From the NCBI GenBank assembly GCA_020024475.1, contig JAHHTS010000052.1, positions 1-14,908 of the forward strand: a DNA stretch of 14,908 nucleotides. Direction: 5' to 3'. Source of the stretch: Oscillospiraceae bacterium (GTDB taxonomy: Bacteria > Bacillota > Clostridia > Oscillospirales > Ruminococcaceae). A program made the translations under genes and the position numbers. The stretch's first letter is position 1; the number at the start of each line of letters is the position of its first letter. This document shows, one piece after another, positions 1 to 7,077 of this stretch. A model generated the notes under the pieces. The model was given only the letters and a program-made list of their open reading frames with translations, was not told the DNA's origin and searched no databases.

Positions 1-476
1 ACCCTCATCAAATATTCTTCTCTCAAAATAGAATACACAACTACATTCCAATACTTATAGTCCTTGTATATATATCTGTTTAATTCACCTTCTTTAAAAA
101 AAGCTGAATTTTCGAACAGGATTATTCCTTTTTTATCAAATTCATACACATATTTTGAAATTTTTTCTACAGGATAATTAGAAAATATTTGTTTACAATA
201 CTCCGTTAAAATAGTACTAATTATGGATTCGTCATTAATGGTAACTTGAATTTCAATCTTAGCTATATTGTTTTTAATTATAAAATCACACAATCCTACT
301 GGTTTCTTATGTAAATATATGATATTTACATAAGAGTCCGAATATTGTATCAAGTTGTCAATTTCCTTTTTCATAATAATCTCTGGCATATGTGTATCAT
401 AAAAAAAATCTTCACTTTCAAACCACTTATATATTAAGCTATAGTTTTCCTTATATATTGGCTTAAATTCTATCAT
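1..476 (-). CDS. GNAT-family acyltransferase-like protein, 3' end beyond window
   Basis: Found by translating the minus strand from the ATG at 476-474; 158 complete codons are visible and the frame is still open at base 1. The ATG overlaps the TGA of the preceding gene (ATGA), so translation is probably coupled. The C-terminal half has GNAT character: residues 116-131 (KKGIILFENSAFFKEG) and 134-156, with a KDYKYWNVVVYS stretch ending in LREEY, match the usual helix-4/last-strand pattern of RimJ/RimL-like N-acetyltransferases. The region where the acyl-CoA pyrophosphate loop (R/Q-x-x-G-x-G/A) should lie, about residues 80-95, has no such motif. The protein may therefore use a different acyl donor, such as acyl-ACP, or be non-catalytic; that is inference. 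A few C-terminal residues are probably missing, given a usual family length of 160-185. Confidence 0.7.
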   Translation of the reverse strand, partial: MIEFKPIYKENYSLIYKWFESEDFFYDTHMPEIIMKKEIDNLIQYSDSYVNIIYLHKKPVGLCDFIIKNNIAKIEIQVTINDESIISTILTEYCKQIFSNYPVEKISKYVYEFDKKGIILFENSAFFKEGELNRYIYKDYKYWNVVVYSILREEYLMR

Positions 477-1123
477 ATTATTAATTCCCCATATTCATCC
501 TTAAAATCATTGTGTTTTCCACTAGATAACCTTAAAAAGTCATCTAACCTTATATCTGAATCTAAAATGAATGTATATCCATAATAATCATCTGTATTTC
601 CTTCACTAACAAATTCTCTACGATAACACACATCAGGAAGTCCTGCTTTAATTTCAAACATTTCTTTGTTTGTCTCATATTTAAATTGTGAATATCTAAA
701 AGCCTTAGCCATTTGTTCATTGTGTGCTGCAAATTTGAAGGTAATTGAATGCAGGTTTAACTCTTCTTTGCAAAATTTAACTGCCGCAAATATCGCATCA
801 AATCCCAGACCCAAATTCCTATATTTATTTTCCGAAAGTAATACCTGTATTTCTGCAGTTCTTTTTTCAACTTCTCGTAATATATATATAATACCTATTT
901 TTTTCTTTCCAAAAACAATGGAAAACAAAAAATCATCTGACTCCAAATCATTATATGCAAGATTATATTCATCTCTTATATCATCAACTTTTACGCCTAG
1001 AAAGTGATCTGTTAAATTGTGAACATTCAAACTTTCCCTTCCCACCTTCAAATAAAATTCTAGAGAATCATCATCTGAATTTAATATTTCAAGTCTAACA
1101 ACCTTTCCCTTTATCATTTTCAT
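473..1123 (-). CDS. GNAT-family N-acyltransferase-like protein with C-terminal extension
   Basis: A 216-residue protein whose central part is a GNAT fold. The acyl-CoA pyrophosphate-binding loop RNLGLG lies at residues 102-107. The preceding strand (EIQVLLSEN) and the following segment LNLHSITFKFAAHNEQMAKAF (123-142) fit the family. GNAT enzymes move an acyl group from acyl-CoA, sometimes acyl-ACP, to an amine. About 55 residues after the core (160-216) are not typical of the family. The start may be the ATG at 1123 or the one at 1117; the weak GAGAG ribosome-binding site is better spaced for 1117. It lies downstream of a 17-codon ORF and a stem-loop, and overlaps a second GNAT gene by ATGA. 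The neighbours suggest acylation of a peptide or of the pathway product. The substrate cannot be read from the sequence. Confidence 0.8.
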   Translation of the reverse strand: MKMIKGKVVRLEILNSDDDSLEFYLKVGRESLNVHNLTDHFLGVKVDDIRDEYNLAYNDLESDDFLFSIVFGKKKIGIIYILREVEKRTAEIQVLLSENKYRNLGLGFDAIFAAVKFCKEELNLHSITFKFAAHNEQMAKAFRYSQFKYETNKEMFEIKAGLPDVCYRREFVSEGNTDDYYGYTFILDSDIRLDDFLRLSSGKHNDFKDEYGELII

Positions 1124-1134
1124 CTCTCTTTCTG

Positions 1135-1167
1135 AAATATCCCTTGGCTACATACCAAGGGATATTT
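1135..1167 (-). other. Perfect 13-bp stem-loop between the small ORF and the GNAT genes
   Basis: Stem arms 1135-1147 and 1155-1167 are perfect complements with a 7-nt loop. On the minus-strand transcript the stem is followed by CAGAAAGAG rather than a U-run, so it is not a classic terminator in the direction of the genes. It may instead be a stabilising or processing hairpin at the 3' side of the small-ORF message, or may dampen expression of the GNAT genes 11 nt downstream. On the plus strand it is followed by TCTTTTTTG and could stop antisense transcription. Confidence 0.6.
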
Positions 1168-1181
1168 TCTTTTTTGTCATA

Positions 1182-1235
1182 TTATTTGCCCATTGTCACT
1201 TTAACATTGTCAGCTGCTTTTCTTCTTTTTCTCAT
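1182..1235 (-). CDS. 17-codon basic peptide ORF, candidate precursor or structural peptide
   Basis: The ORF reads MRKRRKAADNVKVTMGK then TAA. The ATG at 1235-1233 is preceded by AAAGGAGGT with seven bases between AGGAGG and the ATG, one of the best ribosome-binding sites in the window. An in-frame ATG at 1253 would put that site inside the coding sequence, so 1235 is preferred. The peptide carries seven Lys/Arg residues and one Asp (net about +6), with no Cys, Ser, Trp or signal peptide; Thr14 is the only hydroxyl residue. It follows the radical SAM gene and precedes a stem-loop and two GNAT genes. Small structural genes of modified peptides are often arranged this way, but the sequence matches no family I know. 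It could also be a leader peptide or chance, although the ribosome-binding site argues against chance. Confidence 0.5.
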   Translation of the reverse strand: MRKRRKAADNVKVTMGK

Positions 1236-1312
1236 ATTTATACCTCCTTTCATTATTATTTTTTCAAAAGTTTATATATTACTGATGAAACATAAATAAA
1301 AAAAAATATAGT

Positions 1313-2587
1313 TTATTCGTTGTTCTCATTCCAGTAGAATGTTATTCTATTTCCTGCTGTTACATGTTGTTTTGCGTCAACCTTGGTTAGTTCTATCTCA
1401 TCATCAATTAAACTCATATAGTTTTTTAATATTACTTTAACATCATCTGAAGAAACATCTATTTCTTCAATAAACCCACTTCCTGTATGCAAAAAAATAA
1501 TTTCTCTTACATTTAGATATTTTACATGCAAATCTTTGATTGCCTCTTCTATATCATTAAAACTATACTCATTCAAATCGATTAATACAATTAAACTTAA
1601 GATATCATCATCCCCATTATCGTCAAATGCTTTTATCTGAGGAACTTCATCAAGAACTCTTCTTATTCCACTCCTCATCCTTCTTCCAATACCAGAATCC
1701 TTCTCATTCTTAAATACAATTCCTATATTTTTTCTAAATAAGAATCTATACTTATATTCCGGATATTTCTTTTTATGCAGTTCTATTCTCCTCACACAGC
1801 CTCGGCTCATTACTAATTTTTCTTCCAAAATTGAACCTTTATATCCACACCAGCTTAATTGCTTTTTTATATCTATAAACTCTTCAGCACTCATTATTGC
1901 CAAATCATTTAAAACAGCAATTTGACAATCCATACCTAATTCAATACATTTTTCAATAGCTCTATATGGACATTGATAATAATTAGGATTAACATCTAAT
2001 CTCTTTCCAAATTCTTCCCTGTTGCCAGCTTTTATAGAAAATCTTAATGCAACACTCTCTTTATATTTACCAAGTTTGTCGATAAGTTTTGTGTCATTAC
2101 CAAGTATAATTCCATTCGTAAAAATAACAAAAACATATTTACCATTATTGGCTATATTATAGCTATGTAGTTCCTCCAAAAAATCAAAAATATATTTCAT
2201 TCCTATTGTAGTTTCACAATCAAGAATAGCGAATTGTGTAATCTCTCTATTATGATATATGTTTGGATTATTTTTAACTTCCTCAACCATAGCTAAAAAC
2301 CTATCTAATAATTCATTTGGCAAATAATATCCCATTTTAAATTCCGCTTCTTTAATATATTTTAAATTTAGATCTGGTACATATCCTTCTCCGTAATCTT
2401 TCATTAATGAAGCGCAGTAGTAACAATTAACATTACATCCACAACTATATGCATTAGCTACTAGAACTTTCTTATCAACGCTTTCTTCAATCATAAACTC
2501 TCCAAAAAAACGTTTTCCATATTGTACTAGACTATGTTCAATTTTATTTGCTATTTCAATAGGATCTCTTTGGTATTTTTCAGACAT
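1313..2587 (-). CDS. Radical SAM enzyme of unknown substrate
   Basis: A 424-residue protein. The radical SAM cluster motif CX3CX2C is clear as CNVNCYYC at residues 51-58, so it should bind a 4Fe-4S cluster and cleave S-adenosylmethionine to start radical chemistry. The sequence between about 60 and 290 fits the partial TIM barrel, with barrel-strand-like segments such as FAILDCETTIG and YVFVIFTNG. I see no Cys-rich SPASM or Twitch tail. The C-terminal part (about 320-424) is rich in acidic residues and looks like a separate small domain of unknown role. It starts 3 nt after the dehydratase gene, whose last codons carry the ribosome-binding site (GGAG, 6-nt spacer). The neighbours suggest it modifies either the acyl chain or the short peptide encoded just downstream. 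I do not recognise a named family. Confidence 0.85.
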   Translation of the reverse strand: MSEKYQRDPIEIANKIEHSLVQYGKRFFGEFMIEESVDKKVLVANAYSCGCNVNCYYCASLMKDYGEGYVPDLNLKYIKEAEFKMGYYLPNELLDRFLAMVEEVKNNPNIYHNREITQFAILDCETTIGMKYIFDFLEELHSYNIANNGKYVFVIFTNGIILGNDTKLIDKLGKYKESVALRFSIKAGNREEFGKRLDVNPNYYQCPYRAIEKCIELGMDCQIAVLNDLAIMSAEEFIDIKKQLSWCGYKGSILEEKLVMSRGCVRRIELHKKKYPEYKYRFLFRKNIGIVFKNEKDSGIGRRMRSGIRRVLDEVPQIKAFDDNGDDDILSLIVLIDLNEYSFNDIEEAIKDLHVKYLNVREIIFLHTGSGFIEEIDVSSDDVKVILKNYMSLIDDEIELTKVDAKQHVTAGNRITFYWNENNE

Positions 2588-2590
2588 TTC

Positions 2591-3025
2591 TTACTCCATT
2601 TCCGCATATAGTATCATACTACTTGTTGCTACCAATTTACCTAACTCATTTTCAATCGAAGAATCAATTTCAATAAGTTTACCTATTTTGCGAATCAATT
2701 TACATTTGACATATAAAATCGAATTTGGAACAACAATTTCCATAAACTTCGAATTCTTAACCTGCACTAAATATGCACTTTTAAATTTGATATTTTCACT
2801 TGATTTTGCCAATACTAAAACTTCTGCACTTTGTGCCATACATTCAATCATTAAACATCCCGGCATAATAGGGTTTCCTGGAAAGTGGTCTTCAAAATAG
2901 AAGTCATCTTTTTTTATATGTTTCTTTACTAAACAACTAGATTTTTCAATATCAACTTTAATTATTTCGTCCACAAACCTAAACTTTCCGGTTTGTGGAA
3001 TGTTATTTATCAATTCCTTGTACAT
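2591..3025 (-). CDS. FabZ-like 3-hydroxyacyl-ACP dehydratase
   Basis: A 144-residue hot-dog-fold protein of normal FabZ length. The signature DHFPGNPIMPGCLMIECMAQ at residues 46-65 carries the catalytic His47 and Glu61 and the MPG turn. It would remove water from 3-hydroxyacyl-ACP to give trans-2-enoyl-ACP. The N-terminal FRFVDEIIKVD matches the usual PFLLVDRV region. It lies 19 nt after the ACP gene and 3 nt before the radical SAM gene. No enoyl reductase is encoded nearby, so the double bonds it makes would stay in the chain unless a housekeeping reductase acts. It is probably a pathway-specific paralogue rather than the housekeeping FabZ. Confidence 0.9.
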   Translation of the reverse strand: MYKELINNIPQTGKFRFVDEIIKVDIEKSSCLVKKHIKKDDFYFEDHFPGNPIMPGCLMIECMAQSAEVLVLAKSSENIKFKSAYLVQVKNSKFMEIVVPNSILYVKCKLIRKIGKLIEIDSSIENELGKLVATSSMILYAEME

Positions 3026-3044
3026 TTTTTATTCTCTCAATCAT

Positions 3045-3302
3045 TTACAAATCATTCTGTTCATTTTTCAATCTATTAACCATTGCAATAATTGTTTCTA
3101 CTGTATAAAAATCTTCTGCTGGATTTTCTAACTCTTCAATTTTAATATTAAATAATTCTTCCAAACCCACAATAATTTCCAATGCTTCAATAGAATCTAA
3201 TTCTAATCCTCCCTCAAATAATGGCATTTCATCAGAAAACTCATCAATACTTATTTCTAATTCTAATCTCTCAATCAACATTTCTTTAATACTGTTATTC
3301 AT
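3045..3302 (-). CDS. Acyl carrier protein
   Basis: An 85-residue acidic four-helix carrier protein. The phosphopantetheine site is Ser37 in GLELDSIEAL, followed by the recognition helix EIIVGLEELF. A holo-ACP synthase or Sfp-type enzyme must activate it, and none is encoded in the window. It carries the growing chain for the ketosynthase pair and the ketoreductase and dehydratase. The ribosome-binding site AAGGAG is well placed, and the gene begins 12 nt after the chain-length-factor gene. Such dedicated ACPs beside a KS/CLF pair are typical of type II polyketide and aryl-polyene-like loci. Confidence 0.93.
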   Translation of the reverse strand: MNNSIKEMLIERLELEISIDEFSDEMPLFEGGLELDSIEALEIIVGLEELFNIKIEELENPAEDFYTVETIIAMVNRLKNEQNDL

Positions 3303-3314
3303 AGCTAGTCTCCT

Positions 3315-4520
3315 TTACCTTTTAACTACTGTACACGCAAAATCACCATAGTAAGAACTTGATAAAACTAATGCGCATTTATAATTTCTAATTACTTTTT
3401 CATTTAGTCCAATTGCTTGAAAATGCTCGTTTAAATTAACTGGACGTTTCATGCTTTGATTTCTTTCCATCATGTCTATTGCACAAATAATTGAAAGTGC
3501 ACCAGAAGCACCATCTGTTTCTCCAAAATATAAACTTGGGAAGATTAAATTTGGTATATCATCTCCAAATATCGTAATAAGTGCATCTTTTTCACATTTA
3601 TCCAAATTGTGATTACCATTTGCCGAACTAACAACAAAATCAACATCTTCTATATCTACATTATTACTTTTCAAGCACCTTTTAAGCGTGTCAGCATAAA
3701 TATCACTTGCAAATTCATCATTTACATCTACATTACATGATTCCACATTACCGATACGTGTTCTTTCTACCAGTCCTCTATTAACCACCTTCTGTTCTTT
3801 TTCTAAAATCAATGCAGCTGCGCCTTCCCCTAATATTGTTGTATTATTTTTTTTCATATTGTAAGGAATAATACCACCCTTATCATCTCCATATCCTAAC
3901 ATTCCTATATGGTAAAAAGCTTTATATACCGTTTCTGTAAGTTCTTCTGTCCCAACAACAATGGCATAATCAATTTCATTATTTTGAATAGAAGAAATCG
4001 CCATATCTACACTTTGTAAAACCGATACTCCTGCATTTGATATCGCTATTGATTTTCCATTGAATCCATACCTCAGGCTTATCAACCCGCATCCTACAGA
4101 GGATGTAGTATTTGGAAAAAGCAATGGACTTCCTTTTTCTATGCCACCCACGCTAATTGGATGATAAAATTTTTCAACCGCACTTATAGCAGATAAGCCA
4201 GTAGCAAAAAAAACGCCAACTGAAACATTACTATCAGAGTCCACTTTTGCATTACATAAGGCTTTATCAACAACATATAACGCAAATTTATATGCATTGG
4301 GTAACCGCCGAAACGATGATGTACTGTCAAACTCTTTCCAGTTTGATTTATTCACTTTCCTAGCCCTACTACATCGGATGTTTAAATAATCAAAACGGGG
4401 TTCCATATCAAAAATGACATTTTCAATATCATATAATCTGCCCATGCTTTCCTCAGTCATCTCGCCTACCGAAGATAAAAAAGCTTTCCCTGATACAACA
4501 ATAGAATTTGTCTCAATCAT
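3315..4520 (-). CDS. Catalytically inactive ketosynthase, chain-length-factor (KS-beta) type
   Basis: A thiolase-fold ketosynthase homologue of 401 residues that has lost the active site. The position of the nucleophilic Cys is Gly164 (ISNAGVSV in place of TTACSAS), the first catalytic His is Asn301 (SANGNHN in place of AHGTGT), and the second His is Glu334 (GETDGASG in place of GHTMGAAG). The fold is otherwise kept (GEGAAALILE at 231-240). It should pair with the active ketosynthase encoded just upstream and help set chain length. The ATG at 4520 is chosen over the one at 4529 because AAGGAG lies 10 nt before it but only 1 nt before the other. The gene overlaps the end of the KS gene by 8 nt, so the two subunits are probably made in equal amounts. 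Confidence 0.85.
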   Translation of the reverse strand: MIETNSIVVSGKAFLSSVGEMTEESMGRLYDIENVIFDMEPRFDYLNIRCSRARKVNKSNWKEFDSTSSFRRLPNAYKFALYVVDKALCNAKVDSDSNVSVGVFFATGLSAISAVEKFYHPISVGGIEKGSPLLFPNTTSSVGCGLISLRYGFNGKSIAISNAGVSVLQSVDMAISSIQNNEIDYAIVVGTEELTETVYKAFYHIGMLGYGDDKGGIIPYNMKKNNTTILGEGAAALILEKEQKVVNRGLVERTRIGNVESCNVDVNDEFASDIYADTLKRCLKSNNVDIEDVDFVVSSANGNHNLDKCEKDALITIFGDDIPNLIFPSLYFGETDGASGALSIICAIDMMERNQSMKRPVNLNEHFQAIGLNEKVIRNYKCALVLSSSYYGDFACTVVKR

Positions 4521-5742
4521 GTATTTCATTCTCCTTATATACGGGATTTTCTAATACCAATGCTGCATTATTACCTCCAAATCCAAAAGCATTTACCAAT
4601 CCAAAATTAATATCTTTTGTAATAGCATGATTAGTAACTATTGATAAATCACATTCTTCATCCATGTTTTGATAATTTATAGTAGGAAAAATCTTTCTAT
4701 ATCGCATCATACCAATCAATGCAATTGTCAAATGTATTCCCGCTGCACCCATAGTATGTCCAATCATAGACTTAATCGATGTAACCGATGGTTTCATATA
4801 ATGTTTGCCAAATACTTTCTTTATCATTTTTGATTCCATTTGATCATTTAATTCTGTTCCTGTTCCATGCGCACAAATCACATCTATATCACTTAACTTA
4901 ACGTTGGCGTCAGAAATTGCAGTTCTAATTGCTTGTGCTTGCGTTTCTCCAGTTGGATTTGGTGCTGTTATATGATAAGCATCCGTAGATGCTCCACAGC
5001 CAGCTATAATCGCATGTATTTTTGCATTCCGCACTTTTGCCCTCTTATATGTTTCTAAAACTAGAACTCCTGCACCTTCTCCTATTTGTGTTCCTTGCCG
5101 TTCCTTAGAAAAAGGAGAAATCTGTACCCCGCTCAAAGCTCTTAACGCAGAAAAGCCTGCCCAAGTCACTTGGCAAAACGCATCGACACCACCAACAATA
5201 GCTACATCTATTTTATTTCTCCTTAAATATGAAACTCCAACAGCTATAGCATGAGCACTTGCAGAGCATGCCGTAGTAACCGTTATTTTGGGTCCATTTA
5301 AATGATATTTTTTTGCAACATTATCTGCAGCAGAGGCTCTAAAACACTGCGTTATATATCTAGGAATATATTTATTTTTTAACATATTATCATAATACAT
5401 CTCTGCAAATGGTAAACCAGCTGTTAATGTTCCCATAAATATACCTGTATTATTAGGAAAGGCATCTATTTTTGCATCTAATTTTGCTTCTTCCATTGCA
5501 AGCATACAATATTGCGTGTTTAAATCCCATTTTCTCAATTCATTTTGGGAAAAAAATTTTTTTGGAATATACCAATCAATTTCTCCACCACGTTTGGCGT
5601 AATTATTATCTAATTTTATCTTTTTTACCTCAGTTATCTTGTCCTCACCATTTGCCAAACTATCCCAAAACGCCTTTGTTCCATAACCGTACGGAGAAAT
5701 CGTTCCAATACCAGTTACAACTATATCTGTATCACGTATCAT
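4513..5742 (-). CDS. Beta-ketoacyl-ACP synthase (FabF-like, KS-alpha)
   Basis: Counted from the ATG at 5742 this is a 409-residue FabF-type condensing enzyme. The full catalytic set is present: Cys159 in TTACSASAH, His292 in AHGTGTELND, Lys324 and His329 in SIKSMIGHT, plus the C-terminal NAFGFGGNN glycine loop. It extends ACP-bound chains by decarboxylative condensation with malonyl-ACP. An upstream in-frame TTG at 5754 lies inside the C39/TPR gene and is less likely as the start. The gene overlaps that gene by 11 nt and its own end overlaps the KS-beta gene, so translation is coupled along the run. With its inactive partner it forms the core of a type II polyketide/fatty-acid-like synthase. 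Confidence 0.92.
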   Translation of the reverse strand: MIRDTDIVVTGIGTISPYGYGTKAFWDSLANGEDKITEVKKIKLDNNYAKRGGEIDWYIPKKFFSQNELRKWDLNTQYCMLAMEEAKLDAKIDAFPNNTGIFMGTLTAGLPFAEMYYDNMLKNKYIPRYITQCFRASAADNVAKKYHLNGPKITVTTACSASAHAIAVGVSYLRRNKIDVAIVGGVDAFCQVTWAGFSALRALSGVQISPFSKERQGTQIGEGAGVLVLETYKRAKVRNAKIHAIIAGCGASTDAYHITAPNPTGETQAQAIRTAISDANVKLSDIDVICAHGTGTELNDQMESKMIKKVFGKHYMKPSVTSIKSMIGHTMGAAGIHLTIALIGMMRYRKIFPTINYQNMDEECDLSIVTNHAITKDINFGLVNAFGFGGNNAALVLENPVYKENEIHD

Positions 5743-6724
5743 AATTTCTACCAATATGCCTCTTTATTAATTCATTTGTTTCCTTATACTCATCAACACT
5801 ACAATCCATACAAATTGATGTCTGAGAATATAAAAGTGCTTCTTCATATCTATTCAACTTTATAAGCAATAAAGCAAAATTATTATAAATATCAGCATTA
5901 GCCCCTTTCTTTTGTATTCCCCCCCTAAACATCTCATAACTCTTATCATATAATTCTAAATCGTCATATAAAACACCCAAAAGATTATAGTACTCTGATT
6001 CATTATAAATATTTTGTAATACTTCTTTGTTTACTGAATAATGTTCAGGGAATACAACAATACATAAATCTTTCTGTTCGAATTCTTTCTCATACCACAC
6101 AACCGGAATTATTGTTTTTCCCTCTGATGGATCTGATACAAACAAAACTCCTTTTGACTCATCAATACCATAAATAAGCCTAGCATGATTATCCTTTTTA
6201 TCAGATTGAGTAATGGAAATAATTGGAAGATTCTCTTTTAAAACATCAGAAATTATTTCTATTTTTGATTCAAAGGGATATAATAAATACTGTTTACTAT
6301 ATAAATAAAATAGCATTTTATAAATTGATGTTCCTTCTTTTGTAATATCGCAGTTTAATTCTGAAATTACTTCCTTATATTTTTGAGGTGACCCATAAAA
6401 ATTCATAAGAGACATTACAACTGCTGGTACACATCCTTTTCCTACCTGTCGAAAAGTTTTAATATCTTTTATTATATAACAAGACTTTTTAACTTCTATT
6501 CTACTTATTAACAACAAAGATATTTTGTCATACATACATGAATCAACTTCCATATTAAGCAACTTATTTAAACGCTCTGAATCGTTAAAATAATAAAAAA
6601 CCTTTGCACAAAAATCTACTTCAGACTCTCCCAATTTATTATTTTGTAATAATTCACACGCAAATTTATAGCAACTCTTAAATTCACAATTTTTCATTAA
6701 CATTTGTAAACTTCTTAAATTCAT
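5732..6724 (-). CDS. C39-peptidase-like domain fused to TPR-like repeats
   Basis: A 330-residue protein counted from the ATG at 6724, which follows the stop of the previous gene by one base. An upstream TTG at 6748 would lie within that gene. A papain-like C39 domain spans about residues 80-230. It shows the oxyanion Gln93, nucleophile Cys98 in GKGCVPAVV, His180 in NHARLIYGID and Asp198 in VSDPSEG, a complete triad in the usual order and spacing. The C-terminal part (about 240-325) has TPR-like helices (YNLLGVLYDDLELYDKSYEMF and IYNNFALLLIKLNRYEEAL). No membrane segment or ABC transporter is attached, unlike bacteriocin exporters. It could cut a peptide, or use its Cys for transfer or release of the acyl chain from ACP. 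The domain call is firm; the role is inference. Confidence 0.75.
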   Translation of the reverse strand: MNLRSLQMLMKNCEFKSCYKFACELLQNNKLGESEVDFCAKVFYYFNDSERLNKLLNMEVDSCMYDKISLLLISRIEVKKSCYIIKDIKTFRQVGKGCVPAVVMSLMNFYGSPQKYKEVISELNCDITKEGTSIYKMLFYLYSKQYLLYPFESKIEIISDVLKENLPIISITQSDKKDNHARLIYGIDESKGVLFVSDPSEGKTIIPVVWYEKEFEQKDLCIVVFPEHYSVNKEVLQNIYNESEYYNLLGVLYDDLELYDKSYEMFRGGIQKKGANADIYNNFALLLIKLNRYEEALLYSQTSICMDCSVDEYKETNELIKRHIGRNYDT

Positions 6725-6725
6725 A

Positions 6726-7058
6726 TCAAACAATACCAAATACTTCAAATAGGTCTTCCAAGTAGGTCCTATCGCCTTCCAGTTCTAAATCACCTTCAAA
6801 ATATGCATCAACTCCAGTTAGCTCACTATCATCGTCAATTATTTTTTCAAAAATTTCTTGCTCAGCCTCTATCACTAAATCAAATTCATAATTATCTTCA
6901 TAACATACCGAAATAGTACACTCTCCCGTTTTCGAAACCTCAACAACATATTTTTCTTCCAAATCAACAACTACAAATAGAAATTTAAACTTTCTATCTC
7001 TATCTTTATCTTCATATTTTTGTAGCATAGTACTTTGAAATTTTTCAAAAAAAGTCAT
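6726..7058 (-). CDS. Small acidic SCP2-like putative lipid carrier
   Basis: A 110-residue strongly acidic protein with no Cys pair and no signal peptide. Its second half fits the SCP2 (sterol carrier protein 2) pattern: a strand FDLVIEA (59-65), a short helix, then AYFEGDLELEGDR (85-97) before a final amphipathic helix. That pattern resembles the family's 'sG.l.i.GD...' signature, and the length also fits. SCP2 domains hold fatty acyl or sterol-like ligands in a hydrophobic tunnel. A very good ribosome-binding site (AGGAGG, 7-nt spacer) precedes it. Between lipid-chain enzymes, a role in binding the polyene or a lipid product is plausible. The assignment rests on a short motif and is moderate. 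Confidence 0.6.
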   Translation of the reverse strand: MTFFEKFQSTMLQKYEDKDRDRKFKFLFVVVDLEEKYVVEVSKTGECTISVCYEDNYEFDLVIEAEQEIFEKIIDDDSELTGVDAYFEGDLELEGDRTYLEDLFEVFGIV

Positions 7059-7077
7059 ATCATCTCCTCCTAAATAA

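Noticed and set aside
1148..1180. Second tiny ORF MTKKKISLGM after the 17-codon ORF
   Set aside because: It has no ribosome-binding site and half of it lies in the stem-loop arms, so it is probably incidental.
1135..1180. Rho-independent terminator for a plus-strand gene
   Set aside because: The T-run is on the plus strand, but I see no credible plus-strand gene to terminate.
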